A DNA stretch of 64,000 nucleotides from Salinibacter grassmerensis (GTDB lineage Bacteria; Bacteroidota; Rhodothermia; Rhodothermales; Salinibacteraceae): contig NZ_CAMTTF010000001.1 of the NCBI RefSeq assembly GCF_947077765.1, forward strand, positions 248,001-312,000, written 5' to 3'. The notes under the pieces are model-generated. The model worked only from the letters and a program-made list of their open reading frames with translations. It did no database searches and was not told the DNA's origin. Shown here piece by piece: positions 17,306 through 26,398 of the stretch (within the stretch, counting starts at the first letter, position 1; every line of letters begins with the position of its first letter). The position numbers and the translations under genes were made by a program.

Positions 17306-19258
17306 TCAGTCGGCGAGGTCAGGAATGCCATTAATGACAGAAATGACACTCTCTGCCCCGGCCGGGCCCTCCGGTTCTGGGTCTCGCTTGGCCCACGTCC
17401 CGCGTTTTGGCTTCCGCAGCAGGCCGGCTTCCTTCCACGCCTTGAGCCACCGCTGTACGCCCCGCTCGCTTGCGCCAACGCTCTGGGCCCGCTCCTTCGC
17501 CTCTGCCGTCGAGAACGTTCCTTCCGGGAGCGCCTCCAGGTACTCACGCTGCCGTTCGGTAAGGTCCTGCCTCCTCTCATCGAGTGTCGCTCGGAGGCCG
17601 GTCCCTTCCTGCAGATCTGCACCCCGTAGACCATCGCCTCCGTGATCGCGACTACCGACCCCGATTGCATGGAGAAGATATGTCAGAGACAGGCGAAGGC
17701 CCGCCTCCAGGTCTCTAGCCCCCAGCTCCACCGACTGAGCCGATGGAACTCCGGTTTCCGCAAGCCGAACGCCCCGAAGGATCACGGCGATTTTTACCGC
17801 CTGAAGCCCTGCTCGGGTGAGGGAGGCCTGCATGGGCCGGGGCACGTTCCCGTCTTCACGCCACTTCTCAGTAAGGGAGCGAAACGCCCAGGTGTGCACT
17901 TCCTGCAGGGCCTCCGGCACCCTGATCCAGAGCGGCTCCTCTCTCGCGATGAGCCCACGGTACGCGCTCCGAAATGCCTCGCTGGCGTCCTGGAGGCGCT
18001 GTCCCAGGCTTCCACTTCTCTTTCCGAACTGTGAGCTCCACTCAAACTCCCGGTCGAACCGGTAGAAGAGAAACCGACTGAAAAGCCCGTTTCCTGCCCC
18101 GGGCGTGTCCCCACCGCCGGGCATGGCACCGTCGCCGGACAGGACTTCGCCGAGCGCGGCTGGCGTGCCGGCCAGCGCGATGGAGGGAGCTGGATGAGGA
18201 ATGGTCACCGTACCCTTCGAGGACCGGCTCATCTTTATGGTTTCGTTCTGAAACCCCTTCAGGAGCACGTCAGTGAAGGAGCCCCAAGAGCTTCCCAGGG
18301 CCTGGCTAAGCGACTGGAATTCCGTCTCGAAGATGACCCCATGGGGGCTTTCCTCAAGCCGTCGCTTGAGGGCAGCGGCGCTGCTGTCTGCGGCTAGAAA
18401 GAGGTGCCGGCCGGGCTGGCTGCCAGACCGATTCCGGCGAGAGGGCGTGCCTTCATGTCTCTCTCGGGCGCCAGGCTCTTCTGCAGTATGTGGCTCTTTT
18501 TCGATGGACGACCCTCTTGGAGCGGTGCCGCTGCGTAGCTCCTTGCGGAGCGTCCGGCCGTACTTGCGGGCATGGCGGAGCGCGCTTTTGCCGGAGGCGG
18601 GTGGGGCGACCACCGCGCTGTAGAGGTTGGGGCTCACCCTGCTTCCGCCGTAGCGAAACTGGATGTTTGGGAGCGCGCCGGCCCACATCGGAAGCGCGCC
18701 GGTCAGGAAGACGTCTCGCTTCCGGCGGTCGGCGAGTTGGGAAGCCGGCTCCGCGAGGAGCGTCGGCAAAAGCTCCAGCGCGCGCTGGGAAAGATATCCT
18801 TGGTGGAGAGGATTCAGGTCGCCGGAGCCTGTGCCATCAGATGCTTGGTGGCCAGAGGTCAAGTTGCCGGACCTGCCAGCATTCTTGAAGCTGCCGGTGT
18901 CTTCAGTGCCACTGGAGCCCTTGGGGTCGCCAGCGGCCCGCTTCTCGTCGAAATTAGAGATCTCGCTGGGAGTGGATGTCTCGCTGGGACTGGACGTCTT
19001 GCCGGCATCGAGACCAAAAATGCTGGTCCGCTCGGCATTTCCGTCATGTCCGGCGTCTTCTCTGCACCTGACGTCTTTCCTATGCTCGGCGGCCGACTTG
19101 AGGGGCGGGAACGGAAGGAGAGCACCCAGCTGGCCCTGAGCCTGCGGGTAGCCGAAGGAACGTTGGTTCGCGGCAGAAGAAGAAAACTGGTTTTCGCTAG
19201 AGGGTACCATGGTAGAATTGAGCTGAACGAAAGATAAACGGATCGGCGGTTTGGCCAT
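17306..19258 (-). CDS. DUF3987-type helicase/primase-like protein of mobile elements
   Basis: A 650-residue protein. Residues 1-150 are Ser/Gly/Thr-rich low complexity. The DUF3987 part follows: FLTGALPMWAGALPNIQFRYGG near 184-205, Walker A APPASGKS at 218-225, and FLAADSS with a GVIFETEFQSLSQALG Walker-B-like acidic motif near 315. The C-terminus has a winged-helix-like segment (TFSTAEAKERAQSVGASERGVQRWLKAW). Such proteins are common on plasmids and integrated elements and are thought to act in replication. The first ATG (19258) is used; an internal ATG at 19210 is also possible. It diverges from the Rad52-like gene at 20405, leaving an 1.1-kb spacer. No integrase or phage gene is adjacent, so the element may be a remnant. 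Confidence 0.75.
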   Translation of the reverse strand: MAKPPIRLSFVQLNSTMVPSSENQFSSSAANQRSFGYPQAQGQLGALLPFPPLKSAAEHRKDVRCREDAGHDGNAERTSIFGLDAGKTSSPSETSTPSEISNFDEKRAAGDPKGSSGTEDTGSFKNAGRSGNLTSGHQASDGTGSGDLNPLHQGYLSQRALELLPTLLAEPASQLADRRKRDVFLTGALPMWAGALPNIQFRYGGSRVSPNLYSAVVAPPASGKSALRHARKYGRTLRKELRSGTAPRGSSIEKEPHTAEEPGARERHEGTPSRRNRSGSQPGRHLFLAADSSAAALKRRLEESPHGVIFETEFQSLSQALGSSWGSFTDVLLKGFQNETIKMSRSSKGTVTIPHPAPSIALAGTPAALGEVLSGDGAMPGGGDTPGAGNGLFSRFLFYRFDREFEWSSQFGKRSGSLGQRLQDASEAFRSAYRGLIAREEPLWIRVPEALQEVHTWAFRSLTEKWREDGNVPRPMQASLTRAGLQAVKIAVILRGVRLAETGVPSAQSVELGARDLEAGLRLSLTYLLHAIGVGSRDHGGDGLRGADLQEGTGLRATLDERRQDLTERQREYLEALPEGTFSTAEAKERAQSVGASERGVQRWLKAWKEAGLLRKPKRGTWAKRDPEPEGPAGAESVISVINGIPDLAD

Positions 19259-19561
19259 TCGAGAGGCTTGTGCTCACCGCCTGCGCCCAAAATCGGAAAC
19301 GATGGAACCCCCGTTGTTGACCCCCGAGCACCGGCTGCTCAGACGCCAGCAAAGGTCCTCGAAGTCAAATGCGCTCCTTCTCTCGCGAGGGTTGCTGCGT
19401 CTGAATCCGTCCCAGCTGGGGCACCCTGCGTGAAGTCCAGGGCACAGAGCATCCAATCCACAGGAAGCATGCGGCAGGCCACAATCTCGCCGTCGCGCGC
19501 AGGAGGGCATGTCACCCACGGTTCGGCTCGCACCGCCGTCTTTCGCGCTCGCTCATGTCCG

Positions 19562-19608
19562 TGGCGCACCTATCTGCGACGCACCTACTCCGCAGCGCAC
19601 TTACGCCA
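19562..19608. repeat. Three imperfect ~16-bp direct repeats
   Basis: The core cgcaccta occurs twice and cgcactta once at 15-16 bp spacing. A further cgcacc lies about 35 bp upstream. The spacing resembles iterons or repeated operator sites. Confidence 0.3.
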
Positions 19609-20093
19609 ATAGAGCCATGCGGCAGTGGTGGGAGCAGAGGGAAGGAGATGAAGATAAGTCCCTGGTCACCTGTACTTGCTGTCTCCACTTGCTGTCTCTG
19701 CTGGCGCCTTCTATCTGCATTGCCGCTTGCCAGTCTGACCTGGGCCTGGAGCCGAGGCTATTCAGCAGGACTGATCTTCTGTTTAACCGGGAATGCTAGT
19801 GCGAGCTGTCCAGAAACAGAGTCGCCGCCGCAGGCAAAGGCGACATGTCAACCGCTACGCAAAATGAATAAGAGGACAATATGTGTTTTATCCCGCAGAG
19901 AAGGACGTTCAGCCCTCTGCTGGCGCGCGGCGGAGGTGAAAAGCTCTGGTAGTGTGCTGTCCGGAAAAATCCATATACGGCATATATGAGAACCCGGATG
20001 CACTTTTCTGCACATTTTTCCCAGCAAATAAATTGTTCCGGAGGGTATATTATTCGCCGCCGCTCTTGGCCGAATTAGCCTCTGTCTGCCCCG

Positions 20094-20160
20094 AGACAGT
20101 CTCTCTTTGACACGGTCTTCTTTCGACACGGGCTCGATCTGACACGAGCTTGATCCGACC
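20094..20160. repeat. Degenerate GACACG-type tandem repeats
   Basis: Successive blocks ttgacacgg, tcgacacggg, ctgacacgag and ccgacc recur about every 15-17 bp upstream of the gene at 20405. They could be a regulator-binding array or iterons; the match is loose. Confidence 0.25.
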
Positions 20161-20404
20161 CCGCCTGGGCGCGTGTGCGCAGGTTTGATATGCCACCATC
20201 TGCGCTTGCTGGCTGTGGGGCCGTTCGTCTAAAGGGCTGTCGCTTAGGGGCCTGCCCGTGTGTGCCACCGCCCTGCAAGTATTCAGGGGCGCCTCCCACC
20301 ATAGTCATGACAGGAGGCCCTGTGCCCTGGTGCGCTAAGGCATGTGCCGGTGCCCCGGCGCCTCCTGTCTCGATACCACTGATTAACAGACTGATCCCCA
20401 ACCG

Positions 20405-21160
20405 ATGAACATCCCAACCGAGAATGACTTCAGCTTTGCCAATCCAAACGGAGGTGACTCAAGTGAAGGCGATTCAGGCGAGGGCGACCCGGACGGAGGC
20501 AGTGGAAACGAAGACTACGTAGGAGGGAGAGAGGCAACCGGAAGCGGCGACAATGAAGTCGCCCTGGGGCCCGACGGTCCTGCAGCGGAGCGCCAGGTTA
20601 CACCGGAGGAGTGGCGCCGCCTGCGCGCGCCATTCTCCCGGAAGGCCTACGTCGTAGGCAGCCGGGCGACCGGGCGTACCGCGGCGAACCTTCCGCTGGA
20701 GGCCTTTTCCAGTGAATCCCGTAGGTCCCAGCCTGGAGATGAACAGGAGGAGTCAAGTCAAGATTTAAATCAGGCAGTCGTCGACCTGCGGCTCCGCCCG
20801 GAGGCAATCCGCGACCGCCTCGACCTGGTTTTATGTCCCGGGCGCTACGGCTACCGGCTGGAGCCGGGCCCGGAGGCAAGCGGCACCTTTTCGATGCGCT
20901 GCCACCTCCGGGTGGGGCCCGGGCGGCGGACCGGCATAGGGACTGCCTCGAGTCCCCGAGTAGCCGGCCAGGTCGCGCTGGCGAGCGCGGCGGAGGCGTT
21001 CGGGATGGGGGCCTCTGGCAAGATCGCCGGGCCGCTCGTGGCCGACCGCAAGAGCTGGCACCGGCTGCCGGATCCAGTGCTCGAGCGGCTCGAGCAACGA
21101 GAAGAGCCCTCCCCATGGACACCGGACTCAGGGCCGCCCGGAAACACGGGGCAGACGTGA
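20405..21160 (+). CDS. Rad52-like single-strand annealing protein (probable)
   Basis: A 251-residue protein. The first 75 residues are Gly/Asp/Glu-rich. The region from about 120 to 210 fits the pattern of Rad52/Redbeta-type annealing proteins: RPEAIRDRLDLVLCPGRYGYRLEPG, then a strand pair with RCHLRVG and RTGIGTASS, then an alanine-rich helix QVALASAAEAFGMGASGK. The last part corresponds to the usual 'dAlKRAAk.fGiG' helix. Such proteins load on single strands in phage and plasmid recombination. It is divergent from the DUF3987 gene, which supports a mobile-element replication and recombination module. No exonuclease partner or SSB is nearby. The assignment rests on pattern recognition only and could be wrong. 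Confidence 0.5.
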   Translation: MNIPTENDFSFANPNGGDSSEGDSGEGDPDGGSGNEDYVGGREATGSGDNEVALGPDGPAAERQVTPEEWRRLRAPFSRKAYVVGSRATGRTAANLPLEAFSSESRRSQPGDEQEESSQDLNQAVVDLRLRPEAIRDRLDLVLCPGRYGYRLEPGPEASGTFSMRCHLRVGPGRRTGIGTASSPRVAGQVALASAAEAFGMGASGKIAGPLVADRKSWHRLPDPVLERLEQREEPSPWTPDSGPPGNTGQT

Positions 21161-21426
21161 GCCCTCACAGTCCGGCTCTCTTTTTTTGTCGAAGGCTTTT
21201 TTGCCAGGGGCTTTTTGCTGGGATGTCTTCTTCGTGAGGGTGTGCCTCGTCGGTCACTTCCGTGCTCTCAACCCGCAAGTGGTGAACATCGAAAGAGCCT
21301 TCGGTCAGAAACTGGAAAGAAGCCGGCTGGGAAAAGCGGGAAGAGAGATACTACCTGGAAGTGCTACCCGGAAGTGCTGCACAGAGGCGTCACCCACCGC
21401 GGAGGACAGGAGAAAGACCCCCGGAC

Positions 21427-22704
21427 CTACGGGGCAACTGGGTTTTCCTCTGCCTTCTGCTCATCGGCCGACTGGTCCTGCGTGGCCTCAGGAACGGCGC
21501 CATCGCCTCTTGCTGGCACCGTGTCGCCCGTCGCGGTGATGTCAATGGATGCCGGAATATCGTTTTCGGCCAGCACCCTGGTGGAGTACTGTCGCGTGTC
21601 CATCTCGTCGGTGGCCGGGGCGGGCGTGAGGCACCCGAGGCGCCAGGCCCACACGACGGCAATCGTTACGGTGCTGCCGGCCAGAAGGAAGCCCCACCCC
21701 GTAGGCAGCACGCCCATCAGCACGGCCGCACTTCCGAACCACGCCCCAACCCCGTAGAGGATGAGCACGGCGCCCTGCTCGGTCCCGCGATCGACCAGGC
21801 GGTGATGCACGTGGCGACGATCGGGGGCGAAGATGGTGCGGGCCGAGCCGAAGCGCCGGATAATTGCCGTGCCGGTATCCAGAAGCGGGACGCCCAGAAG
21901 GACAGGAAGAATGAGGAGGGCCATCACCGGGTCGGTGTGGAGAGGCCCCTGCAGCGTGTACCCGGCCAGCAGGTAGCCCAGGAGGAGGCTCCCGGAGTCC
22001 CCCATGAAAATGGTGGCGGGCTTGAAGTTATGCGGCAGGAAGCCGATGAGCGCTCCGGCCATCACGACGCCGACGGCCATCAGGGCGATTTCCCCTTTGA
22101 CCCCGAAGAGCGCCGCGCACGCCAGAAAGGCAATGCCAATGATGCCCGTCGCCAGACCGTCGAGGCCGTCAATGAGGTTGACCGCATTGATGATGCCCAC
22201 GATCCACAGCATCGAGAGCGGGATAATGTACAGCGCTTCGCTGAAGGGAAGGGCCCCGGCGGCAACGGTCCCCGAAACCGCGTTGGTGGCCAGTGCGCCG
22301 GTGCCTCCTCCAGGAAGAGGCAGAATCGTGCCTGAGTGGAGAAGGAGGTAGGCGGCGACGAGTTGGAAGGCAAATTTGCCCTTCGCGTCGAGGGCGTGCC
22401 GATCGTCCCAGTACCCCGTGGCGAGCATGATCGCCGCCCCGCCCCAGAACGAGAGGGACTGAACGGCCCCGGGGAATGGGCCCCAGAATCCCCAGAGCGC
22501 CCCAAGCCCCACCGCCAACCCTACGGCAATCGCAAGGCCGCCCCCCGTTGGCGTGGTGCGGGTGTGGACCTTCCGGGCCTGCGTCGGGCGGTCCAGTAGA
22601 CCGAGGCGTGGGGCCTGCTCGCAGACGAGACCGGTGAGAAGCACCGTCACCAGAAACCCGGCGACCACGCTCCCGACAAGTCCGAAGAACAGAGGTGTGG
22701 CCAT
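21427..22704 (-). CDS. MraY/WecA-family undecaprenyl-phosphate sugar-1-phosphate transferase
   Basis: A 425-residue integral membrane enzyme with about eleven hydrophobic segments; ATG 22704 (MATPLFFGLVG) is chosen because the longer frame to 23013 is Arg-rich non-coding-like sequence. Key motifs are the cytoplasmic GYWDDRHAL, the Asp motif NAVNLIDGLDGLATG, FMGDSGSLLLGYLLAG and the loop RHVHHRLV. The HHR loop points to WecA/TagO-type enzymes that start O-antigen, teichoic acid or exopolysaccharide chains, rather than MraY. The C-terminal ~80 residues form an acidic tail past the last membrane segment (DEMDTRQYS onward), likely cytoplasmic. No sugar-biosynthesis cluster is next to it, so the polymer it starts is unknown. 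Confidence 0.85.
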   Translation of the reverse strand: MATPLFFGLVGSVVAGFLVTVLLTGLVCEQAPRLGLLDRPTQARKVHTRTTPTGGGLAIAVGLAVGLGALWGFWGPFPGAVQSLSFWGGAAIMLATGYWDDRHALDAKGKFAFQLVAAYLLLHSGTILPLPGGGTGALATNAVSGTVAAGALPFSEALYIIPLSMLWIVGIINAVNLIDGLDGLATGIIGIAFLACAALFGVKGEIALMAVGVVMAGALIGFLPHNFKPATIFMGDSGSLLLGYLLAGYTLQGPLHTDPVMALLILPVLLGVPLLDTGTAIIRRFGSARTIFAPDRRHVHHRLVDRGTEQGAVLILYGVGAWFGSAAVLMGVLPTGWGFLLAGSTVTIAVVWAWRLGCLTPAPATDEMDTRQYSTRVLAENDIPASIDITATGDTVPARGDGAVPEATQDQSADEQKAEENPVAP

Positions 22705-23327
22705 GAATCGCAGCGTGAGTGCAGAGAGGAGATGTGGGCGGCAGAGGCAACGAAGACGTGGGCGTCGGGGCACTTCAGTTGCCCGGTGTTGCCTCGCTGG
22801 AGAAGATGTGCCAGGATCTCTGCTCACAATGGTACGAGCGCGTGCCCGAGAACAGATAAGCATATAGAGGGGCCATGCGCTTATCTTTGGAGCACGAGGG
22901 TTGTCAAAATCCCCTCTCGGTCGTGGTAGATTTGGATGACCGGTATTAGTCCGGGAGCCCGGCAGGGCCTGGGAGTGCCCAGGAGAGGCGAGCGTGTAGG
23001 GAGCTTCGGGCATGCGCGGTCCTCGGCATTCCGCTGCTGTCTACGAGCATGTGGACCCTCCCGAGACGCCGTTCTGACGGGAAGAGGTTTCGAAACGAAA
23101 ACGCGTCGGGCAATAGGGAACGGATTCTATGCTCCGAATTCTCGGCAAACCATTATCTTTTAGATGACACGCAGAATGACTGAACGCCCCTATGACAGCC
23201 CAATCCTGCTGGTTATAGGGGGCTAAAGCAGCATGAGTGCACCCTGCGGCGGCGCTCGCATGCCCTGATTCCCCGTGTCAACACGGTATAACGGAGGAAG
23301 AAGCCGCCGAGGGAGTGTTAGGAATAG
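22705..23327. other. Intergenic region between divergent genes
   Basis: About 620 bp before the inverted repeat. No gene or RNA is recognisable. It should hold the promoters of the divergent WecA-like and secreted-protein genes. Confidence 0.4.
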
Positions 23328-23377
23328 ATGTTGTGATCCATAAGATTGGAAGCTGAAGACCTAAAGGATCACAACAT
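23328..23377 (+). promoter_or_regulatory. 12-bp perfect inverted repeat ending 3 nt before a start codon
   Basis: The arm atgttgtgatcc (23328-23339) pairs perfectly with ggatcacaacat (23366-23377), separated by 26 nt. The right arm ends three bases before ATG 23381. In RNA this stem-loop would cover the ribosome-binding region; in DNA it could be a dimeric operator. The TGTGA/TCACA halves recall CRP-family sites, but their spacing is far too wide for one. Confidence 0.7.
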
Positions 23378-23380
23378 AAA

Positions 23381-24994
23381 ATGACTGCCCGCCCATTTGC
23401 TTTGGTGTTTGCCGCCCTATTCGGGGTCGGGATCCTGGTGCCCGCCGCGGCCCTGGGACAATCATTCACCTACGCCAAAGAGTGCATCACGAACGTCGAC
23501 AACGCGACGGTGCACGTCCCGGCGACGGCGGCCCCGGCCCTTCCCGATGGAACGCCCGTGGCGGCGGGGGACACAATCGCGGTGTACACGGCCGGCGGGA
23601 CGTGCGCGGGCTACGGGGTATGGACGGACGGGAATGGCGCTACGCTCGCCGCCGCGGGGTCGGATTCGATCAGTGTCTCCCCGGACGGATACGCGTCGGG
23701 CGCGTCCCTGCAGTTTGAGGTTTTCGACGTGTCGGAGGGAACCGCCGTCGCTGTAGACTCATCCGCCACGTTCGAGGCGTGCAGTGGCGTTGGCGTGCCC
23801 GTCTGCGCTGAGGGAGTCTACGACCCGGGGACGTTCCACCAGGTGACCAGCTTCCAGGCCGACTCCTCCGAGACGGTAACGCGCACGATCGCGCTGACGG
23901 AGGGCTGGAACTTTGTCTCGGTGCCCATAGAGTCAGACTCGACGTTCGGGACCCTCTTCCCGGAGTGCTCAGGAGGGTTCTCGTACACGCCGGGAAGCGG
24001 GTACGCGCCGCTGTCGAAAGAAAACCCTTTGCCGGCGGGGACAGGGATTGCCGTGCAGTGTCAGGCAGACACCACGAGCGTGACAGGGACGGTGGCGCCT
24101 GCGACGGTTGAGGTGGAGCCGGGATGGAATCTGATTGGAAGCGTCGAGGATACGGTGTCGGTCAGTGCAGTGACCGCCTCCCCGACCGGGATTATGGAGT
24201 CGGAGTTCTTCATGCTGCCGGTGGGCCAGGGGTACACGGCCACCACGGCGCTGCGTCCCGGCGAGGGGTACTGGGTCAAGATCGCCGAAGCCGGAACACT
24301 GGACGTGTCCGGGGCCACGAAGGCGCTGATGGCCAGTTCGGAGACGTCCAAGCAGGGGCCAGCGGATGAAGCGCGCCTCCGGGTCACGGACGCTGAGGGG
24401 CAACAGTCCACGCTTCGGCTGAAGGAAGGACTGACTGACCCGCAGCGCAGCCGCTCGGAGCTGCCCCCCATTCCGCCGGGCGATGTGTTCGACGTCCGGT
24501 TTGCGAGCGGACACGCGGCGGCGGCGTTTGCGCCGGAGGAGACCTCGGAGCACGCCGTGCAGCTTCAGGGCGCGACGTTCCCTGTAGAGGTCCGGTTGGA
24601 GACGGGCGGAAGCGACCGACGGGTCAAAATTTCGGCCGGGGAGGAGCGCCACGCGTTGTCGGCGGCCCAGCCCGCCGCACAGATCCAGCAGTCGACGGGG
24701 CGGATTGCCGTTACGGCCGCCCCGAGCCCGGACGAATTCCGGCTCGGAAAGGCCAGCCCCAACCCGATCCGCAGGGGCGCCGAACTTGAGTACACGCTTC
24801 CGGAGGAGTCAGAAGTCTCGATCGCCGTCTACGACGTGCTGGGACGGCGCGTCGCTCGGCTCGTGGACAAAAAGCGCCGGACTGGGGTGCATCAGGCCCA
24901 GATCGATGCGGGCACCCTGCCGAGCGGGAAGTACTTCGTCCGGATGCGGGCCGGGACGTTCCAGCAGACGCGCCAGCTGACGGTCGTCCGATAG
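23381..24994 (+). CDS. Secreted protein with type IX sorting domain and GWN repeats
   Basis: A 537-residue secreted protein. The signal peptide MTARPFALVFAALFGVGILV ends near AALGQS. Residues 27-130 form a beta-rich domain with four Cys. Two related segments follow, each opening with a tryptophan signature: ALTEGWNFVSVPIES near 175 and EVEPGWNLIGSVEDT near 247. This style is often seen in Bacteroidota surface proteins. The last 85 residues are a sorting domain (LGKASPNPIRRGAELEYTLPEE, VYDVLGRRVARLVD, LPSGKYFVRM). The function is unknown. Expression may be controlled at the 12-bp inverted repeat that abuts its start codon. It converges with the PEGA-protein gene at 25074, 79 bp away. Confidence 0.82.
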   Translation: MTARPFALVFAALFGVGILVPAAALGQSFTYAKECITNVDNATVHVPATAAPALPDGTPVAAGDTIAVYTAGGTCAGYGVWTDGNGATLAAAGSDSISVSPDGYASGASLQFEVFDVSEGTAVAVDSSATFEACSGVGVPVCAEGVYDPGTFHQVTSFQADSSETVTRTIALTEGWNFVSVPIESDSTFGTLFPECSGGFSYTPGSGYAPLSKENPLPAGTGIAVQCQADTTSVTGTVAPATVEVEPGWNLIGSVEDTVSVSAVTASPTGIMESEFFMLPVGQGYTATTALRPGEGYWVKIAEAGTLDVSGATKALMASSETSKQGPADEARLRVTDAEGQQSTLRLKEGLTDPQRSRSELPPIPPGDVFDVRFASGHAAAAFAPEETSEHAVQLQGATFPVEVRLETGGSDRRVKISAGEERHALSAAQPAAQIQQSTGRIAVTAAPSPDEFRLGKASPNPIRRGAELEYTLPEESEVSIAVYDVLGRRVARLVDKKRRTGVHQAQIDAGTLPSGKYFVRMRAGTFQQTRQLTVVR

Positions 24995-25073
24995 GAATGG
25001 TCGTCCGGTGGGAGCAATTGCCCGGCCCGAAGTGCACGGGTGGACCTCTGCGCCAGTCTCCGCCGCGGAGGCG

Positions 25074-26120
25074 CTACTGCTCACGCAGGTCCATGATAAC
25101 CGACTGGGTGTCTTGGGGAGCGACGGTCACGGACCGACTCTGTTCTCCCAGTGCCGGGTGGCGGGCGGTGACAGTGTGGGCGCCGGCGGGAAGCGCCGTA
25201 TCGTACCACACGTCCGAGTTTTCGGCGCGGCGTTGGTCGTCGATGTAGATGGAGCCCCAGGGGCGGACTAGCACGCGAAGGTGCCCCGTCTGCTGCTCCA
25301 GTGTCGCCGTCACCGTCGCTGTGTCACTGGCGGTGATGTCAACCCGCCGGGCCACGGTTCCGTACCCGGAACGGGAGAAGGTGACGTCGTAGGTTCCTGT
25401 TGGTACCTCGTCGAGGGTTGCTGGCGTGCCCCCAACCTCCTCTCCGTCGAACGTCACCGTTGCGCGCTCGGGCGTTGCCCGCAGCACGAGAGTGCCGGTC
25501 ACCGGCGCGATGTCGCCGTCCGTGGCGGCAGAAGAGGTCCCCGGGCGGCTATTGGCCGTGGGCCTGCCGGGAGCCGGGTCCGGTGTCTCGTCGGAGGAGG
25601 CGGGGGCATCGGGCGAGGGGGGAGGCGAAGCCGCCGGTTCGTCGGAGGAACGGCCGGAAGGGGGCTCGTCCCGAGAAAAGCGGGGCGCGAGTGCGGCGGA
25701 CTGGCCTGCGGACAGCGTCAGCACGGTGTCCAGGCTCCCGTAGTTCGCCCGGTCGACCGTCACCAGGTATGTGCCCGGGGGGAGCGGGTAATCGTTGATC
25801 GGAGTGACACCAGCGGTGTCGGCGCCCACGATGACCACGGCGCTGCTGGGTTGGGAAGACACCGACAGGGTGGACGCCGCCTGGCCCCTGTCCGACTGGG
25901 ACGCGCTCGGGGCGGGCCCGAGACGGGTGGGGGCGAAGTAGATCAGCAGCCCAATCGCGAGGGCGGCTGCCCCCGCTGTGATGGAGAAGGCATGGCGGCG
26001 CAACAGGCGCAGCGCGCCCCCCCTGCTGCCCTGTGGGGACTGGTACGGTTCCCAGGACGCAGAGTCGGGGTCCGAACGAGCAGCGTCATCTGGCTCCGGA
26101 AACGGGGCATCGTCGGCCAT
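25074..26120 (-). CDS. PEGA-domain protein with one membrane anchor
   Basis: A 348-residue protein from ATG 26120 (MADDAPFPEPDD). The first 45 residues are acidic and probably cytoplasmic. One hydrophobic segment (FSITAGAAALAIGLLIYF, near 46-63) anchors it. Outside are a first PEGA repeat (TLSVSSQPSSAVVIVGADTAGVTPI), a Pro/Ser/Asp-rich linker, a second PEGA repeat (GTLVLRATPERATVTFDGEEVGGTPATLDEVPTGTYDVTFSR) and a final related repeat (GHLRVLVRPWGSIYIDDQ). PEGA repeats are surface beta modules often tied to sensing or wall contact. The upstream 278 bp to recG contain an 18-bp tandem direct repeat (26279-26310). The exact role is unknown. Confidence 0.8.
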   Translation of the reverse strand: MADDAPFPEPDDAARSDPDSASWEPYQSPQGSRGGALRLLRRHAFSITAGAAALAIGLLIYFAPTRLGPAPSASQSDRGQAASTLSVSSQPSSAVVIVGADTAGVTPINDYPLPPGTYLVTVDRANYGSLDTVLTLSAGQSAALAPRFSRDEPPSGRSSDEPAASPPPSPDAPASSDETPDPAPGRPTANSRPGTSSAATDGDIAPVTGTLVLRATPERATVTFDGEEVGGTPATLDEVPTGTYDVTFSRSGYGTVARRVDITASDTATVTATLEQQTGHLRVLVRPWGSIYIDDQRRAENSDVWYDTALPAGAHTVTARHPALGEQSRSVTVAPQDTQSVIMDLREQ

Positions 26121-26278
26121 CCGCGTGCCACGTGCGACGTTCGTTGGGAGAAATGACCTAACTCCTACCTCAGGCGCGGGGGAAGGTTCGTCGTGCAGGC
26201 TGTGGGGCGACCACGAGCCCGGCGAGAACATGGATCGAATCGGACCCGTCGGGCCGGGCGGAGAATCTCTCGCCTCCC

Positions 26279-26310
26279 ACGAAGAGCCAAACTCCTACGA
26301 AGAGCCAAAC
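26279..26310. repeat. Two-copy 14-bp direct repeat, 18-bp period
   Basis: The sequence acgaagagccaaac occurs at 26279-26292 and again at 26297-26310, upstream of the PEGA-protein start. It is a short tandem duplication or a repeated regulator site. Confidence 0.5.
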
Positions 26311-26398
26311 CACAATCGCGGGTCCGGGAGACTACGGGTGCGGAATCGCGGGTGCAGGAACGCTGGCGTCGGGAAGAATCTGTCTCCTCGCTGGGTCG

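Larger units (their letters stand above)
19259..20404. other. Long divergent intergenic region of the element, with short repeats
   Basis: No gene is convincing in 1.1 kb between two divergent mobile-element genes. It contains three imperfect ~16-bp repeats at 19562-19608, a run of GACACG-containing repeats at 20094-20160 and an AT-rich stretch at 19965-20055. This mix is what a replication origin or control region of a small element could look like, but that is inference. Confidence 0.4.

Noticed and set aside
23328-23377. A CRP-type binding site
   Set aside because: The TGTGA and TCACA halves are much too far apart for a CRP dimer; a stem-loop or another long dimer site fits better.
25045-25075. 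A terminator hairpin (ctccgc/gcggag) between the convergent genes
   Set aside because: The stem is only 5-6 bp with no U-run, too weak to list.
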